NCBI GenBank assembly: GCA_007096525.1
Contig: SFAQ01000004.1
Span: 12,685 to 76,684 of the forward strand
Reading direction: 5' to 3'
Length of the DNA stretch: 64,000 nt
Source: Microcystis wesenbergii_B
GTDB taxonomy: Bacteria; Cyanobacteriota; Cyanobacteriia; Cyanobacteriales; Microcystaceae
Shown: in pieces, positions 35,317 to 43,486 of the stretch
How positions within the stretch are numbered: the stretch's first letter is position 1
Layout of the letters: every line of letters starts with the position of its first letter
Program-made: the position numbers and the translations under genes
Notes under the pieces: model-generated
What the model was told of the DNA's origin: nothing
Seen by the model: only the letters and a program-made list of their open reading frames with translations
The model's database searches: none

Positions 35317-37256
35317 CTCTGAGACTGAAACAAATTCGCTTAACTAATTGGAAATGTTATCCTAGTCAAAATATTACTTTTAACCTGCATCCCGACAGAA
35401 AAATTCAGATTATCTTCGGGAATAATGGCTATGGTAAAACTTCTCTGATGGAAGGGATTTTATGGTGTCTCTATGGGGGAGATATTGTATCTAAAGAGAG
35501 TCTGAAAACCTATTTTTATCGAGGTAAGGATGATTCTTCGTCAGCATCAGAAATGCGGGTACACTTAAATTTTACTAAAAATGAGAAAAATTACTCTATC
35601 AGTCGCACGGCGAAATTAAACGTTAACGGTAGCACTTTTTATCCCAGCGTAGAGGAAGCATTATTTTATGAAGATGGAACCATGAAAGGAAGTAACTCTC
35701 GGGAATATATCGAAGCATTGCTTCCTAAATCTATTCGAGATTTTTTCTGTTTTGATGGCTTAAAAATTGAACAATATGCCCAGATAACTCAAACTAAAGA
35801 AGCAAAAGAAGCAATTGAAAAAGTTTTGGGTATCCCGGAATTAAGAAATCTGCGCGATGATACAGAAAAAGCCTTACAAGAATTAGAAAAACGTTTAAAT
35901 AAAGCAGAGGGAACCAGTCAAAAATTTACAGATAAGCTGCAACAATTGCGAGAATTAGAAGAAGAAATTTATCTGCAACAAGGTCAGCGTAAAAATGCTA
36001 AAGATGAGGAAAAAAATGCTATAATTATTCATCAGGATGCTCAAGAAAAAGCCGCTCAGATTGAAAGTTTACGAGAAAAATTAGAGGAAATTCATGACTT
36101 AGAGAAAAAGCGTATCCGTTTACAAACTGAGTTAAATAACCTGCAAAAGTCTATTGATTCTTGGTTAAAAAAAGCTTCGATACCTTTGCTGATTAACTTT
36201 GTGCAGGAAATGGCTGACGATTTGCAAGTTACTAGCTTAAAAAGCACCTATAAAACTAATTCTACAGCAGTTTTAAAAGCAATACTTGACGACGAAAGCT
36301 GTCTATGTGGTCGTTGTTTAGATAAAAATTCTCGTGACTTTATCCTGCAACAAATTGCCGAACTAGAGTCCTTAGAAGTGGACAACGCCACCAGAATAGA
36401 AAAAGACCAACTTAGAATTAATTTACAGGGAATTATCCGAGATAATGCCAAATTTAGCAATTATAGTCAATTGCTTTTACAAAGAGATCTTTTAGAAGAA
36501 GAAATCGAAGAAATTAATCAACATATTAAACAGCTAAAACAGGAAACCACGGGAATAAATCAAGACTCGGTGAGGGAGATTTGGCGAAAAGTTGGCGAAT
36601 CGGAACGAAAAGTTAAGGAGATTGAAGAAAAGATCGAACGCTTACAAAAGGAAATTGAAATCAAAGAAAAGCAATTAGAAAATTTACGCAAAGAAGTGGA
36701 AATTTTAGCTAGTGAAAATCAAACCACATTGATGTTATCTAATCAGGTTAAAATGGCCAGAGGTTTAAAAAATGCCACTAACGAATTAATCGAATGGCAT
36801 ATCGATAATTCCCGAAAAAGGATTAACCAAGTAACTAGCGATCGCTATTTACAAGTAACCAATAAACCCGATGAATATGTAAGAGTAGAAGTTACTGAAG
36901 AATACACTTTAGGAATCCGTACCATCACAGGAAAATTATTAAATCCCGATGTCTTGAGTGCAGGAGAAAAGGAAGCTTTAGCTTTTGCTTTTATCACCGG
37001 TTTAAATCAAATAACTGATACTTGTGTTCCTCTGATTATGGATACACCTTTCGGACATTTAGATGAAAAACATCAAAAAAATATTATTAAATCTCTCCCT
37101 AATTTAAACTCCCAAGTAATTATTTTAGCCACCGATCGCGACTTGAATGAAAATCTGTTAAATCTCTTACGTCCCCACACTGCCGATATTTTAAAAATCA
37201 ACCGTTTAGCTGCCGATGAAGATGCTTCCACGATTGAAGTAATGGAGGGTTACTAA
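35313..37256 (+). CDS. DndD-like SMC/Rad50-type ATPase
   Basis: A 647-residue SMC/Rad50-like ATPase. Walker A GNNGYGKT is at 36-43, two long coiled coils surround a zinc-hook-like Cys330-Leu-Cys332-Gly-Arg-Cys335, and the C-terminal half has the signature LSAGEKEA (548-555) and Walker B PLIMDTPFGHLDE. This is the DndD architecture from DNA phosphorothioation systems, where DndD works with DndC and DndE at DNA nicks. None of dndB, dndC or dndE is visible in the window. The gene is intact and overlaps both neighbours, so it is one operon. Confidence 0.85.
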   Translation: MTLRLKQIRLTNWKCYPSQNITFNLHPDRKIQIIFGNNGYGKTSLMEGILWCLYGGDIVSKESLKTYFYRGKDDSSSASEMRVHLNFTKNEKNYSISRTAKLNVNGSTFYPSVEEALFYEDGTMKGSNSREYIEALLPKSIRDFFCFDGLKIEQYAQITQTKEAKEAIEKVLGIPELRNLRDDTEKALQELEKRLNKAEGTSQKFTDKLQQLRELEEEIYLQQGQRKNAKDEEKNAIIIHQDAQEKAAQIESLREKLEEIHDLEKKRIRLQTELNNLQKSIDSWLKKASIPLLINFVQEMADDLQVTSLKSTYKTNSTAVLKAILDDESCLCGRCLDKNSRDFILQQIAELESLEVDNATRIEKDQLRINLQGIIRDNAKFSNYSQLLLQRDLLEEEIEEINQHIKQLKQETTGINQDSVREIWRKVGESERKVKEIEEKIERLQKEIEIKEKQLENLRKEVEILASENQTTLMLSNQVKMARGLKNATNELIEWHIDNSRKRINQVTSDRYLQVTNKPDEYVRVEVTEEYTLGIRTITGKLLNPDVLSAGEKEALAFAFITGLNQITDTCVPLIMDTPFGHLDEKHQKNIIKSLPNLNSQVIILATDRDLNENLLNLLRPHTADILKINRLAADEDASTIEVMEGY

Positions 37257-37663
37257 TGCAGAGAATCGATCCCAGTTTGAAGATTTATGCCTCAGAAACT
37301 TCCAGAAATTATCTACAGGTACTAAAAGATAATAAAACTTTTGAGCGCATGGTAGATGCTTATTTATTCGCGGCTGCTTTTGCCATTAAACAAGACTTCA
37401 GTATCTACGGAATCAATCTGAGTAATCGACAAGATTTAATTACTATTAGCCAAATCGATCCAGAAGTTATTTTAGCTTTAACCGCAGGAATTTATATTAT
37501 CTGTAAAAAGAATTCCTATCCTCAACCTAGCGACGGCAAAGAAGTTTTAGATAAGATCTGTCAATACGCAGAAGTGGGATTAAGGGAATTAAAAGAACGC
37601 TGGCAAGGCAAAGTCAGCAATCAAATTCAAGCTGATATTGAGAGAATTATCAATAATCTCTGA
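37256..37663 (+). CDS. Dnd system-associated protein 4-like
   Basis: A 135-residue protein whose start overlaps the dndD-like stop by one base (TAATG). The N-terminal part, KDNKTFERMVDAYLFAAAFA, resembles the Dnd-system-associated protein 4 family, small proteins encoded in phosphorothioation and related defence loci. The C-terminal half is helical (EVGLRELKERW). Function unknown; a regulatory or adaptor role for the ATPase is inference. Confidence 0.65.
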   Translation: MQRIDPSLKIYASETSRNYLQVLKDNKTFERMVDAYLFAAAFAIKQDFSIYGINLSNRQDLITISQIDPEVILALTAGIYIICKKNSYPQPSDGKEVLDKICQYAEVGLRELKERWQGKVSNQIQADIERIINNL

Positions 37664-37705
37664 AATTCTCTCCATCTAACCATCTTTTTTAGCGATAACG
37701 ACAAA

Positions 37706-37957
37706 TTACATTCTTTCCACACTGCCAAAAAAGACGGGTTCCACGCGAATAGCGACGATACTAGCCGGACGTAAAACCATATATTCCCCTTGGATATTTC
37801 TGATCGGAACATTGATAAAATCCTGGGAATCGGCTTTCGGAACTAATTCGTTACTGTACCACTTTTGGAATTCTTGGATAGTCAAAAAACGGACCTCCTC
37901 GCGATGTCCACTGCTTAAGAACAAATGTACGGCGTACTCGTCGGCTTTTCTACTCAT
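37706..37957 (-). CDS. Conserved cyanobacterial hypothetical protein
   Basis: An 83-residue protein with alternating strands and helices: EYAVHLFLSSGHREEVRFLT and a C-terminal YMVLRPASIVAIRVEPVFF. Such small soluble proteins are conserved in cyanobacteria without a function. It follows the next gene by five bases on the same strand, so the two are co-transcribed. Confidence 0.75.
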   Translation of the reverse strand: MSRKADEYAVHLFLSSGHREEVRFLTIQEFQKWYSNELVPKADSQDFINVPIRNIQGEYMVLRPASIVAIRVEPVFFGSVERM

Positions 37958-37962
37958 TTTTT

Positions 37963-38721
37963 TTAACTAATCAGATTGAATTTTTGTAATAAAGTTGCCA
38001 TTAAAGGCGGAAAAGTGAGACGCAATTCGCTCAGGTCCGAGAAAATTAATTTTTGGTAGCTTGGCAGGTCAAAAGCTAGTTTACCCTTTAATTCCGCTCG
38101 ATTTTGATAGGTTAACAGAATTTGTCCGCCCTGTTTACAAGCGATCGCATAACCTAATTCTACACCCACTAGGGGACTGGGCAGTAATTCCGTTTCCTTT
38201 TGGCTAATCGCCGTAGCATCGGCAATAAATAATAAACTTTTGCGAATTTGGCGTAATTGACTATCACTCAATCGGGTGACATTACCCTCAGTTCGAGGCG
38301 TTTCTGCCATAGTTAAGGGCAAACGGGAGCGTTTATTGAGATTTTCGACGGTTTCGGTCAAAACTGTTTTTAAAGCGGTGCTAGAGTCCTTAAATTGGCT
38401 TTGGGAGCTAAAATAAATGACGGGATCCAACCAAGCACTGAGGTCTTGTTTAGTAAAGTAAATTTCTTGGGAAATCAGGTCAATATTGGAGATGACGTAA
38501 CCGCCACTACCTTCGAGGTAAAATTCCACCCTTTCCCCTTCTAGATAGCGTTGGAACCAGACAGAACCCTGTATCGTCAGACTATCATCGAGAAAATCGG
38601 CTCTTAAACCCGATTTTAAGAGACTATTGCGACTTAAGCGCAAGTCGTGGGGACGTTTGACAACCTCGCGGATAGGTTCGTATTTGTCCAGATACCAAGC
38701 TTTCAGAGCGATGATGGCCAT
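37963..38721 (-). CDS. Conserved cyanobacterial hypothetical protein
   Basis: A 252-residue protein when started at ATG 38721 (MAIIALKAWYLDKYEPIREV); the frame extends seven codons further upstream. It contains SLLFIADATAISQKETELLPS and a C-terminal LIFSDLSELRLTFPPL. No domain is recognised. Its family is found across cyanobacteria beside small unknown genes like the one downstream. Soluble, no membrane segments. Confidence 0.7.
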   Translation of the reverse strand: MAIIALKAWYLDKYEPIREVVKRPHDLRLSRNSLLKSGLRADFLDDSLTIQGSVWFQRYLEGERVEFYLEGSGGYVISNIDLISQEIYFTKQDLSAWLDPVIYFSSQSQFKDSSTALKTVLTETVENLNKRSRLPLTMAETPRTEGNVTRLSDSQLRQIRKSLLFIADATAISQKETELLPSPLVGVELGYAIACKQGGQILLTYQNRAELKGKLAFDLPSYQKLIFSDLSELRLTFPPLMATLLQKFNLIS

Positions 38722-38751
38722 AGGTGTGGCGATTAAAGACACTCTCCCATT

Positions 38752-39144
38752 TTAGCAGTAAGCACCGATATCCTCTCCACATTCATCGGCCAGGTAAGAA
38801 AGAGCGCGAAATCTTAACATCATCAGGTTTTCGTAGAGGGGATTTAGCTTGCAAAGGGGCGGAATCTCTAGAATTGTCCAGCTAAATAGAGTAATTTTCC
38901 GTGCAAAGGGACATTGAGCCGGAATTAGACGACAAATCCTGTGAGCTAGTGCAGGCGTATTAATCTCTAGTCGGTCAATTCGTTGCCGCAGGGGTTGCCA
39001 TAAATCCCATTTTGGTTGCGGTGACGGGTTTTTCCGATTGCCTTTCGACCAAGGGGCGATCCAATTAGAGACAATTATTTTATTTGTGGTATAATCTGAT
39101 ACATCAGCATCGGCCATAGCTTTATCTTCAATTGATTGACTCAT
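38752..39144 (-). CDS. Mo-dependent nitrogenase C-terminal domain protein
   Basis: A 130-residue protein of the Mo-nitro_C family: WQPLRQRIDRLEINTPALAH, RLIPAQCPFARKI, PPLCKLNPLYE and a final ALSYLADECGEDI. Despite the name, the family is common in non-nitrogen-fixing cyanobacteria and its function is unknown. Conserved cysteines suggest metal or cluster binding. No nif gene is seen in this window. Confidence 0.85.
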   Translation of the reverse strand: MSQSIEDKAMADADVSDYTTNKIIVSNWIAPWSKGNRKNPSPQPKWDLWQPLRQRIDRLEINTPALAHRICRLIPAQCPFARKITLFSWTILEIPPLCKLNPLYENLMMLRFRALSYLADECGEDIGAYC

Positions 39145-39635
39145 AAGGTTCTATCTGAGATTACGAGAGGACGAACAATCTTTCCCGAAAATCCTCTAGG
39201 ACGTTCGGACATTTGACCGCTTTAAAGATAACATCTCTGGGATAAAATTACTCGTTAAGACTGCACGGGAACGCTGGGGATGCAGATGAGGAAGTTAGAA
39301 CTTTTGTACTAAATTACTGCCTCCGAGTTATCACCTGAAAGCTAATAGGCAACAGACGACAATAAGATAACGTCACGAGTGAGTTTAACTAGATTAATCT
39401 CTAAGCTTAGCCCAAAGATATTGGCTCTGATTAGAGCTATTTCTAGGTTAGCAAAAACTCAGGTTTTTTCACGTCAGCATAGTACACTTTTTCTGGGTAT
39501 AAAATATCACCCGCTTTTGTCAAAGATACGCAATCTAAGGGGTGGGGTGTAGGGTGTGGGGTGTAGGGTGTGGGAATTATGAATTTTTCAGTGAACAGTA
39601 AACAGTGAACTGATAACTGATAACTGATAACTGAT
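39145..39635. other. Gene-free gap with heptamer and GATAACTGATAACTGA repeats
   Basis: No supported gene. Near its right end, 39539-39572 carries GGGGTGTAGGGTGTG tandem units (complement of the heptamer seen at 14893), and 39596-39633 carries CAGTGAACAGTAAACAGTGA followed by ACTGATA repeats. Confidence 0.8.
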
Positions 39636-41393
39636 TTACATTCTTTCCAAAACGGGGATACCCAAGAGAGATAAGCCTAATTTTAGGGTTCTTGCCGTTA
39701 AATCACACAAAACTAAACGAGAGGTTTTAATCGGTTCTGCTGCTTTCAGAACGGGACAATTCTCGTAGAAACGATTATACTTTTTACTGAGTTCATAAAG
39801 ATAATCACAGAGACGATTGGGTAATAAATCCTCTTCCACGGCACTAATTACTTCCGGAAGTTGCAGTAATTGTTTAGCCAGAATTAATTCGCTTTCATCC
39901 TTGAGAATTAGCGGTGAATTGGCACTTAAATCCTGAAAATTAATACCACCTTCGCGACTGATACTCTGGACTCTAGCGTAAGCGTACAGCATATAGGGGG
40001 CGGTGTTGCCTTGCAGATTGAGCATTTTGTCGTAACTAAAAACGTAGTTACTATTGCGATTTTGGCTGAGATCGGCGTATTTAACGGCACTTAAACCGAC
40101 AGTTTCGGCAGTCTTAGCGATAAAATCGCCAGTTTCTTTTCTTTCCTCGTTTGCTAGTCTTTTTTCTAAGTCAGCTAGGGAAAAGGCGATCGCTTGATCA
40201 AGTAATTCTTGTAATTTTACCGTCTCCCCGGAACGAGTTTTTAATTTTTTCCCATCTTCCCCTAAAACTAATCCAAAAGCGACGTGAACCACTGCCACAT
40301 TATCGGGTAAAAATCCCGATTTTTTAGCCACCTGAAATACTTGGGCAAAATGGTTAGCTTGTCCAGCATCGGTAACATAAATTATTCTTTCGGCTTTATC
40401 TTGCCGCACTCGATAACAAATTGCTGCTAAATCGGTGGTAGCGTAATTATAACCGCCGTCGGATTTCTTGACAATTAGGGGCAGAGGATCCCCCTCTTTG
40501 TTGGTAAAACCATCGAGAAAGACGCATAAAGCGCCGTTGTCTTCTGTTAGCAATCCCTGTTGATCTAATTCTCTGATTACTGCCTCAAGGTAGGGATTAT
40601 AAAAAGATTCCCCCCTTTCCGTCAGTTTTATATCGAGAATATCATAGATTTTCTGAAATTCCCGTCGTGATTGTTGACAAAGTAACTGCCATGCTTGACG
40701 ACTTTGAGGATCACCCGACTGTAATTTTACTACAGCTTGGCGGGCAGTTTCTTTAAAGTTTTCGTCTTCATCAAAACGAATTTTAGCCTTTTTATAAAAG
40801 CTAACTAAATCCCCTAAATCAAGAGCATCTGCTTGGGTTAAAGCGCTAGGATAAGCTTCTTGTAGATAGGTGATTAACATCCCGAATTGAGTACCCCAAT
40901 CCCCGACGTGATTAAGACGAATTACTTGATGATGACGAAATTCCAAAATCCGAGCAATACAATCACCAATTATAGTTGATCGCAAGTGACCGACGTGCAT
41001 TTCTTTGGCAATATTGGGACTGGAAAAATCGACAATAATTTTTTGACTGGGGTTAGCAGCGGCAACTCCTAAACGGTTGTCGGTAATTAGGTCTTTTAAT
41101 TGGGTTTCTAGATAACCGGGTTTAAGGGTAAGATTAATAAAACCAGGTCCGGCAATTTCGGGGGGTTGACAAAGATCATCTATCTCTAGATTTGTTAGTA
41201 AAGTTGTCGCCACTTCCCGGGGTTTTTGTTTTAATTCTTTGGCTAAAGAGAGGGAAATATTACATTGATAATCGCCAAAACGGGGGTTACTAGCGGCGAC
41301 AATTAGAGGATCGGTAGCGGCGAATTTTTTCCCAAAGGATTTAACTAGGGATTGGGAAAAACGCTCTTTTATTTGTTGGATAATGGCAGTCAT
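39636..41393 (-). CDS. argS: Arginyl-tRNA synthetase
   Basis: A 585-residue class Ia synthetase that charges tRNA-Arg. It has the N-terminal additional domain, NIAKEMHVGHLRSTIIGD (HIGH motif region), LNHVGDWGTQFGMLI, FGLVLGEDGKKLKTRSGETV in the KMSK position and the C-terminal DALR anticodon-binding domain ending GIPVLERM. Length and motif order are standard. Upstream is a gap of 279 bases before the HicBA genes. Confidence 0.97.
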   Translation of the reverse strand: MTAIIQQIKERFSQSLVKSFGKKFAATDPLIVAASNPRFGDYQCNISLSLAKELKQKPREVATTLLTNLEIDDLCQPPEIAGPGFINLTLKPGYLETQLKDLITDNRLGVAAANPSQKIIVDFSSPNIAKEMHVGHLRSTIIGDCIARILEFRHHQVIRLNHVGDWGTQFGMLITYLQEAYPSALTQADALDLGDLVSFYKKAKIRFDEDENFKETARQAVVKLQSGDPQSRQAWQLLCQQSRREFQKIYDILDIKLTERGESFYNPYLEAVIRELDQQGLLTEDNGALCVFLDGFTNKEGDPLPLIVKKSDGGYNYATTDLAAICYRVRQDKAERIIYVTDAGQANHFAQVFQVAKKSGFLPDNVAVVHVAFGLVLGEDGKKLKTRSGETVKLQELLDQAIAFSLADLEKRLANEERKETGDFIAKTAETVGLSAVKYADLSQNRNSNYVFSYDKMLNLQGNTAPYMLYAYARVQSISREGGINFQDLSANSPLILKDESELILAKQLLQLPEVISAVEEDLLPNRLCDYLYELSKKYNRFYENCPVLKAAEPIKTSRLVLCDLTARTLKLGLSLLGIPVLERM

Positions 41394-41672
41394 AGAGAGA
41401 ATTTAGCAATTAGGGATTAGATAAAAATTGAGAAGGAATCGTTTAGCTTCCTAGCAGTAACCAGATTGTGGGTCGAATTAGCTACTGAAGATGAGTATTC
41501 TCTCAAGACTTTTTAAATGATCTGTTGTTTCGAGCCAACGAGATTAATACTCCAGATAACTTAGGTTATTGACCATCTTACCTTATCATAATCTGAAGGC
41601 GAATCCAATGCAGCTGGCTGCTGGGAAACATTTGCTTTAATATAGTAAGTAAGCTTTACCAATAGTACAACC

Positions 41673-41927
41673 ATGTTAGCCAGTTATATTGATCAAGCGA
41701 TGGCATTAGCTCGATACGAAATCATCGAAGAAGATGGCACTTATTGGGGTGAAATTCCACCCCTTCAGGGAGTTTGGGCAAATCACGCCAATCTAGAAGA
41801 TTGCCGGCAAGAATTGCGCGAAGCTTTAAGCGATTGGATTGCTTTGCGTCTGTGTTTAGGTTTGCCGATTCCAGTGTTAGCAGGAATAGATCTTAATCTC
41901 CTTCCTCAACCCATGTCTTCAATTTAA
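41673..41927 (+). CDS. hicB: HicB-type antitoxin
   Basis: An 84-residue HicB-like protein with the degenerate RNase H fold: YEIIEEDGTYWGEIPPLQGV, then CRQELREALSDWIALRL. It lacks an obvious C-terminal DNA-binding domain. It stands three bases before hicA in the order hicB-hicA, which is common in cyanobacteria. It neutralises the mRNA-cleaving HicA. Confidence 0.85.
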   Translation: MLASYIDQAMALARYEIIEEDGTYWGEIPPLQGVWANHANLEDCRQELREALSDWIALRLCLGLPIPVLAGIDLNLLPQPMSSI

Positions 41928-41930
41928 GAT

Positions 41931-42149
41931 ATGCCTAAATTAACCGCCGTATCATGGCTTAATCTAGTTCAAAGATTACGAGAACTTGGGTTTGACGGTC
42001 CCTACGCTGGGGGTAAACACCCTCAAATGCGTCGCGGTAATTTAACGATAATTATCCCCAATCCCCATCAAGGGGAAATAGGGGTAGGACTGTTAAAACG
42101 CATTCTCAATCAAGCGGGTATTACCAGAGAAGAATGGCTGGGAAAATAA
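41931..42149 (+). CDS. hicA: HicA-type mRNA interferase toxin
   Basis: A 72-residue dsRBD-like HicA toxin: LVQRLRELGFDGPYAGGKHP with the likely catalytic His30, then LTIIIPNPHQGEIGVGLLKR and ILNQAGITREEW, all typical. It follows hicB after three bases. Toxicity and antitoxin control are known for the family; nothing in the sequence suggests it is inactive. Confidence 0.9.
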   Translation: MPKLTAVSWLNLVQRLRELGFDGPYAGGKHPQMRRGNLTIIIPNPHQGEIGVGLLKRILNQAGITREEWLGK

Positions 42150-42171
42150 CAGGGAAAACATCCTATTTAAC

Positions 42172-42651
42172 CTAATCCTTAACCAATAAAACCACGGCAT
42201 AAACTGCGATACCTTCTTCTCGTCCTACCGGTCCCAACTGTTCGTTAGTAGTGGCTTTAATTCCCACCTGTTCTGGATTAATATTAAGGGTAGCCGCTAA
42301 CTTGGTTCGCATCGCACTAAGGTGGGATTTCATTTTCGGTCTTTCGGCGACAATTACCGAATCAATATTATTAATCTGCCAACCTTTATCGATAATTAAT
42401 TGATTAACTTGTTCTAATAATTTTAAACTATTCGCCCCTTGCCATTGTGGGTCTGTGGGGGGAAAATAATGACCGATATCGCCTAAACTAAGCGCCCCCA
42501 GCATGGCATCCATAATAGCGTGGGTTAAGACATCGGCATCACTATGACCCAATAAACCGACAGTATGGGCAATTTCTACTCCTCCTAAAATTAAAGGTCT
42601 TCCTGTCACCAATCGGTGGATATCGTAGCCGTTACCAATACGAATATTCAT
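42172..42651 (-). CDS. ispF: 2-C-methyl-D-erythritol 2,4-cyclodiphosphate synthase
   Basis: A 159-residue trimeric enzyme of the MEP isoprenoid pathway. Metal ligands Asp10 and His12 are in GNGYDIHRL; LLGHSDADVLTHAIMDAMLG, ALSLGDIGHYFPPTD and TTNEQLGPVGREEGIAV are all family signatures. It supplies precursors for carotenoids, phytol and quinones. Monocistronic. Confidence 0.96.
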   Translation of the reverse strand: MNIRIGNGYDIHRLVTGRPLILGGVEIAHTVGLLGHSDADVLTHAIMDAMLGALSLGDIGHYFPPTDPQWQGANSLKLLEQVNQLIIDKGWQINNIDSVIVAERPKMKSHLSAMRTKLAATLNINPEQVGIKATTNEQLGPVGREEGIAVYAVVLLVKD

Positions 42652-42801
42652 AGAGCAGTCCTCTTGGAATTATATTAATTATCTTATCGCAAAAGGGAAC
42701 GGGAAACGGGGAAATATTTTCCCTGACTTGTCCTTATTAGCTAATTAGCTAGGAAGGATGAACTATTCTGCTGAAGTTTTTCCCAATACAATGAAAGCTT
42801 A

Positions 42802-42898
42802 TACTAAATTGATTTTTGATAGTATCATTAACTGCCAGTCCAACTTTAAAAACCCACTTCCCACTTGCCACTCTATACTTGTTAGATAAGATTTAGTA
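42802..42898 (+). mobile_element. MITE-like element, TA-flanked (family B)
   Basis: TACTAAAT at the left and ATTTAGTA at the right form 8-bp inverted ends, each including the TA dinucleotide expected of IS630/Tc1-type insertion. The ends match those of the elements at 48353 and 58654, but the 80-base interior differs. No coding capacity. Confidence 0.6.
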
Positions 42899-42900
42899 TA

Positions 42901-43152
42901 GCTCGATCGCTGTTAAAATTGCGGTAGAATCAGGAGAGCGTTGGGTTTCATGCTTCACACCAACCTACATTTTTGTTAAATAAGATTTAGTATAGCTCGA
43001 TCGCTGTTAAAATTGCGGTAGAATCGGGAGAGTTGGGTTTCATGCTTCAACCGTTCGGCTGAGCTCACGGCCGAAGCCCAACCTACGTTCATTTTATATT
43101 TAATTCCACCCACCTACTTATAACTCGATCGCTGTTAAAATTGCGGTAGAAT
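42901..43152 (+). repeat. Triplicated 30-bp repeat with embedded palindromic repeat
   Basis: CTCGATCGCTGTTAAAATTG followed by CGGTAGAAT occurs at 42901-42930, 42995-43024 and 43124-43152. Copies 1 and 2 are followed by related GGGTTTCATGCTTC segments. Between copies 2 and 3 lies a reverse copy of the repeat seen at 10554-10620, carrying an extra palindromic GCTGAGCTCACGGC part. The 42652-43245 gap holds no gene apart from these elements. Confidence 0.85.
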
Positions 43153-43245
43153 TTTCTTGGGGATAATCTCCTAACTTCTGACTATCCACTGCCAATTCCC
43201 GCAAAGGATAGCCATTTATTCTATCAGATTGAGAAGATATTAAGT

Positions 43246-43416
43246 ATGATAACACTTGTGATTATGTTTTTCGCTGCCTTGCTGGCAGCTGCCGATTTTA
43301 CTTACCAAGTTTTGATTCATTTTCCCGTACAAATCCTCAATTCTTTGGGGTCGTTGCTATCCTATGGAGTGATTGGACTGATAATTTTAGTCCTAGTGTG
43401 GATTGTGGGTGACTGA
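43246..43416 (+). CDS. Small two-span membrane protein
   Basis: A 56-residue frame from ATG 43246 to TGA 43414: hydrophobic LVIMFFAALLAAADF, a short polar linker, and GVIGLIILVLVWIVGD. The strongly hydrophobic, low-charge composition argues for a real small membrane protein rather than chance. No family is recognised. It ends 70 bases before the secA stop on the opposite strand. Confidence 0.5.
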   Translation: MITLVIMFFAALLAAADFTYQVLIHFPVQILNSLGSLLSYGVIGLIILVLVWIVGD

Positions 43417-43486
43417 TTTCTTGGGGTAAAAAAATGAGAGAATTAGCCTTAGCCAATTCTCCCCAATTTAAGTCAACTTTTAGTTT

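Noticed and set aside
37256..37663. Assignment as DndE
   Set aside because: It lacks the short, basic helical pattern of DndE and fits the Dnd-associated protein type better.
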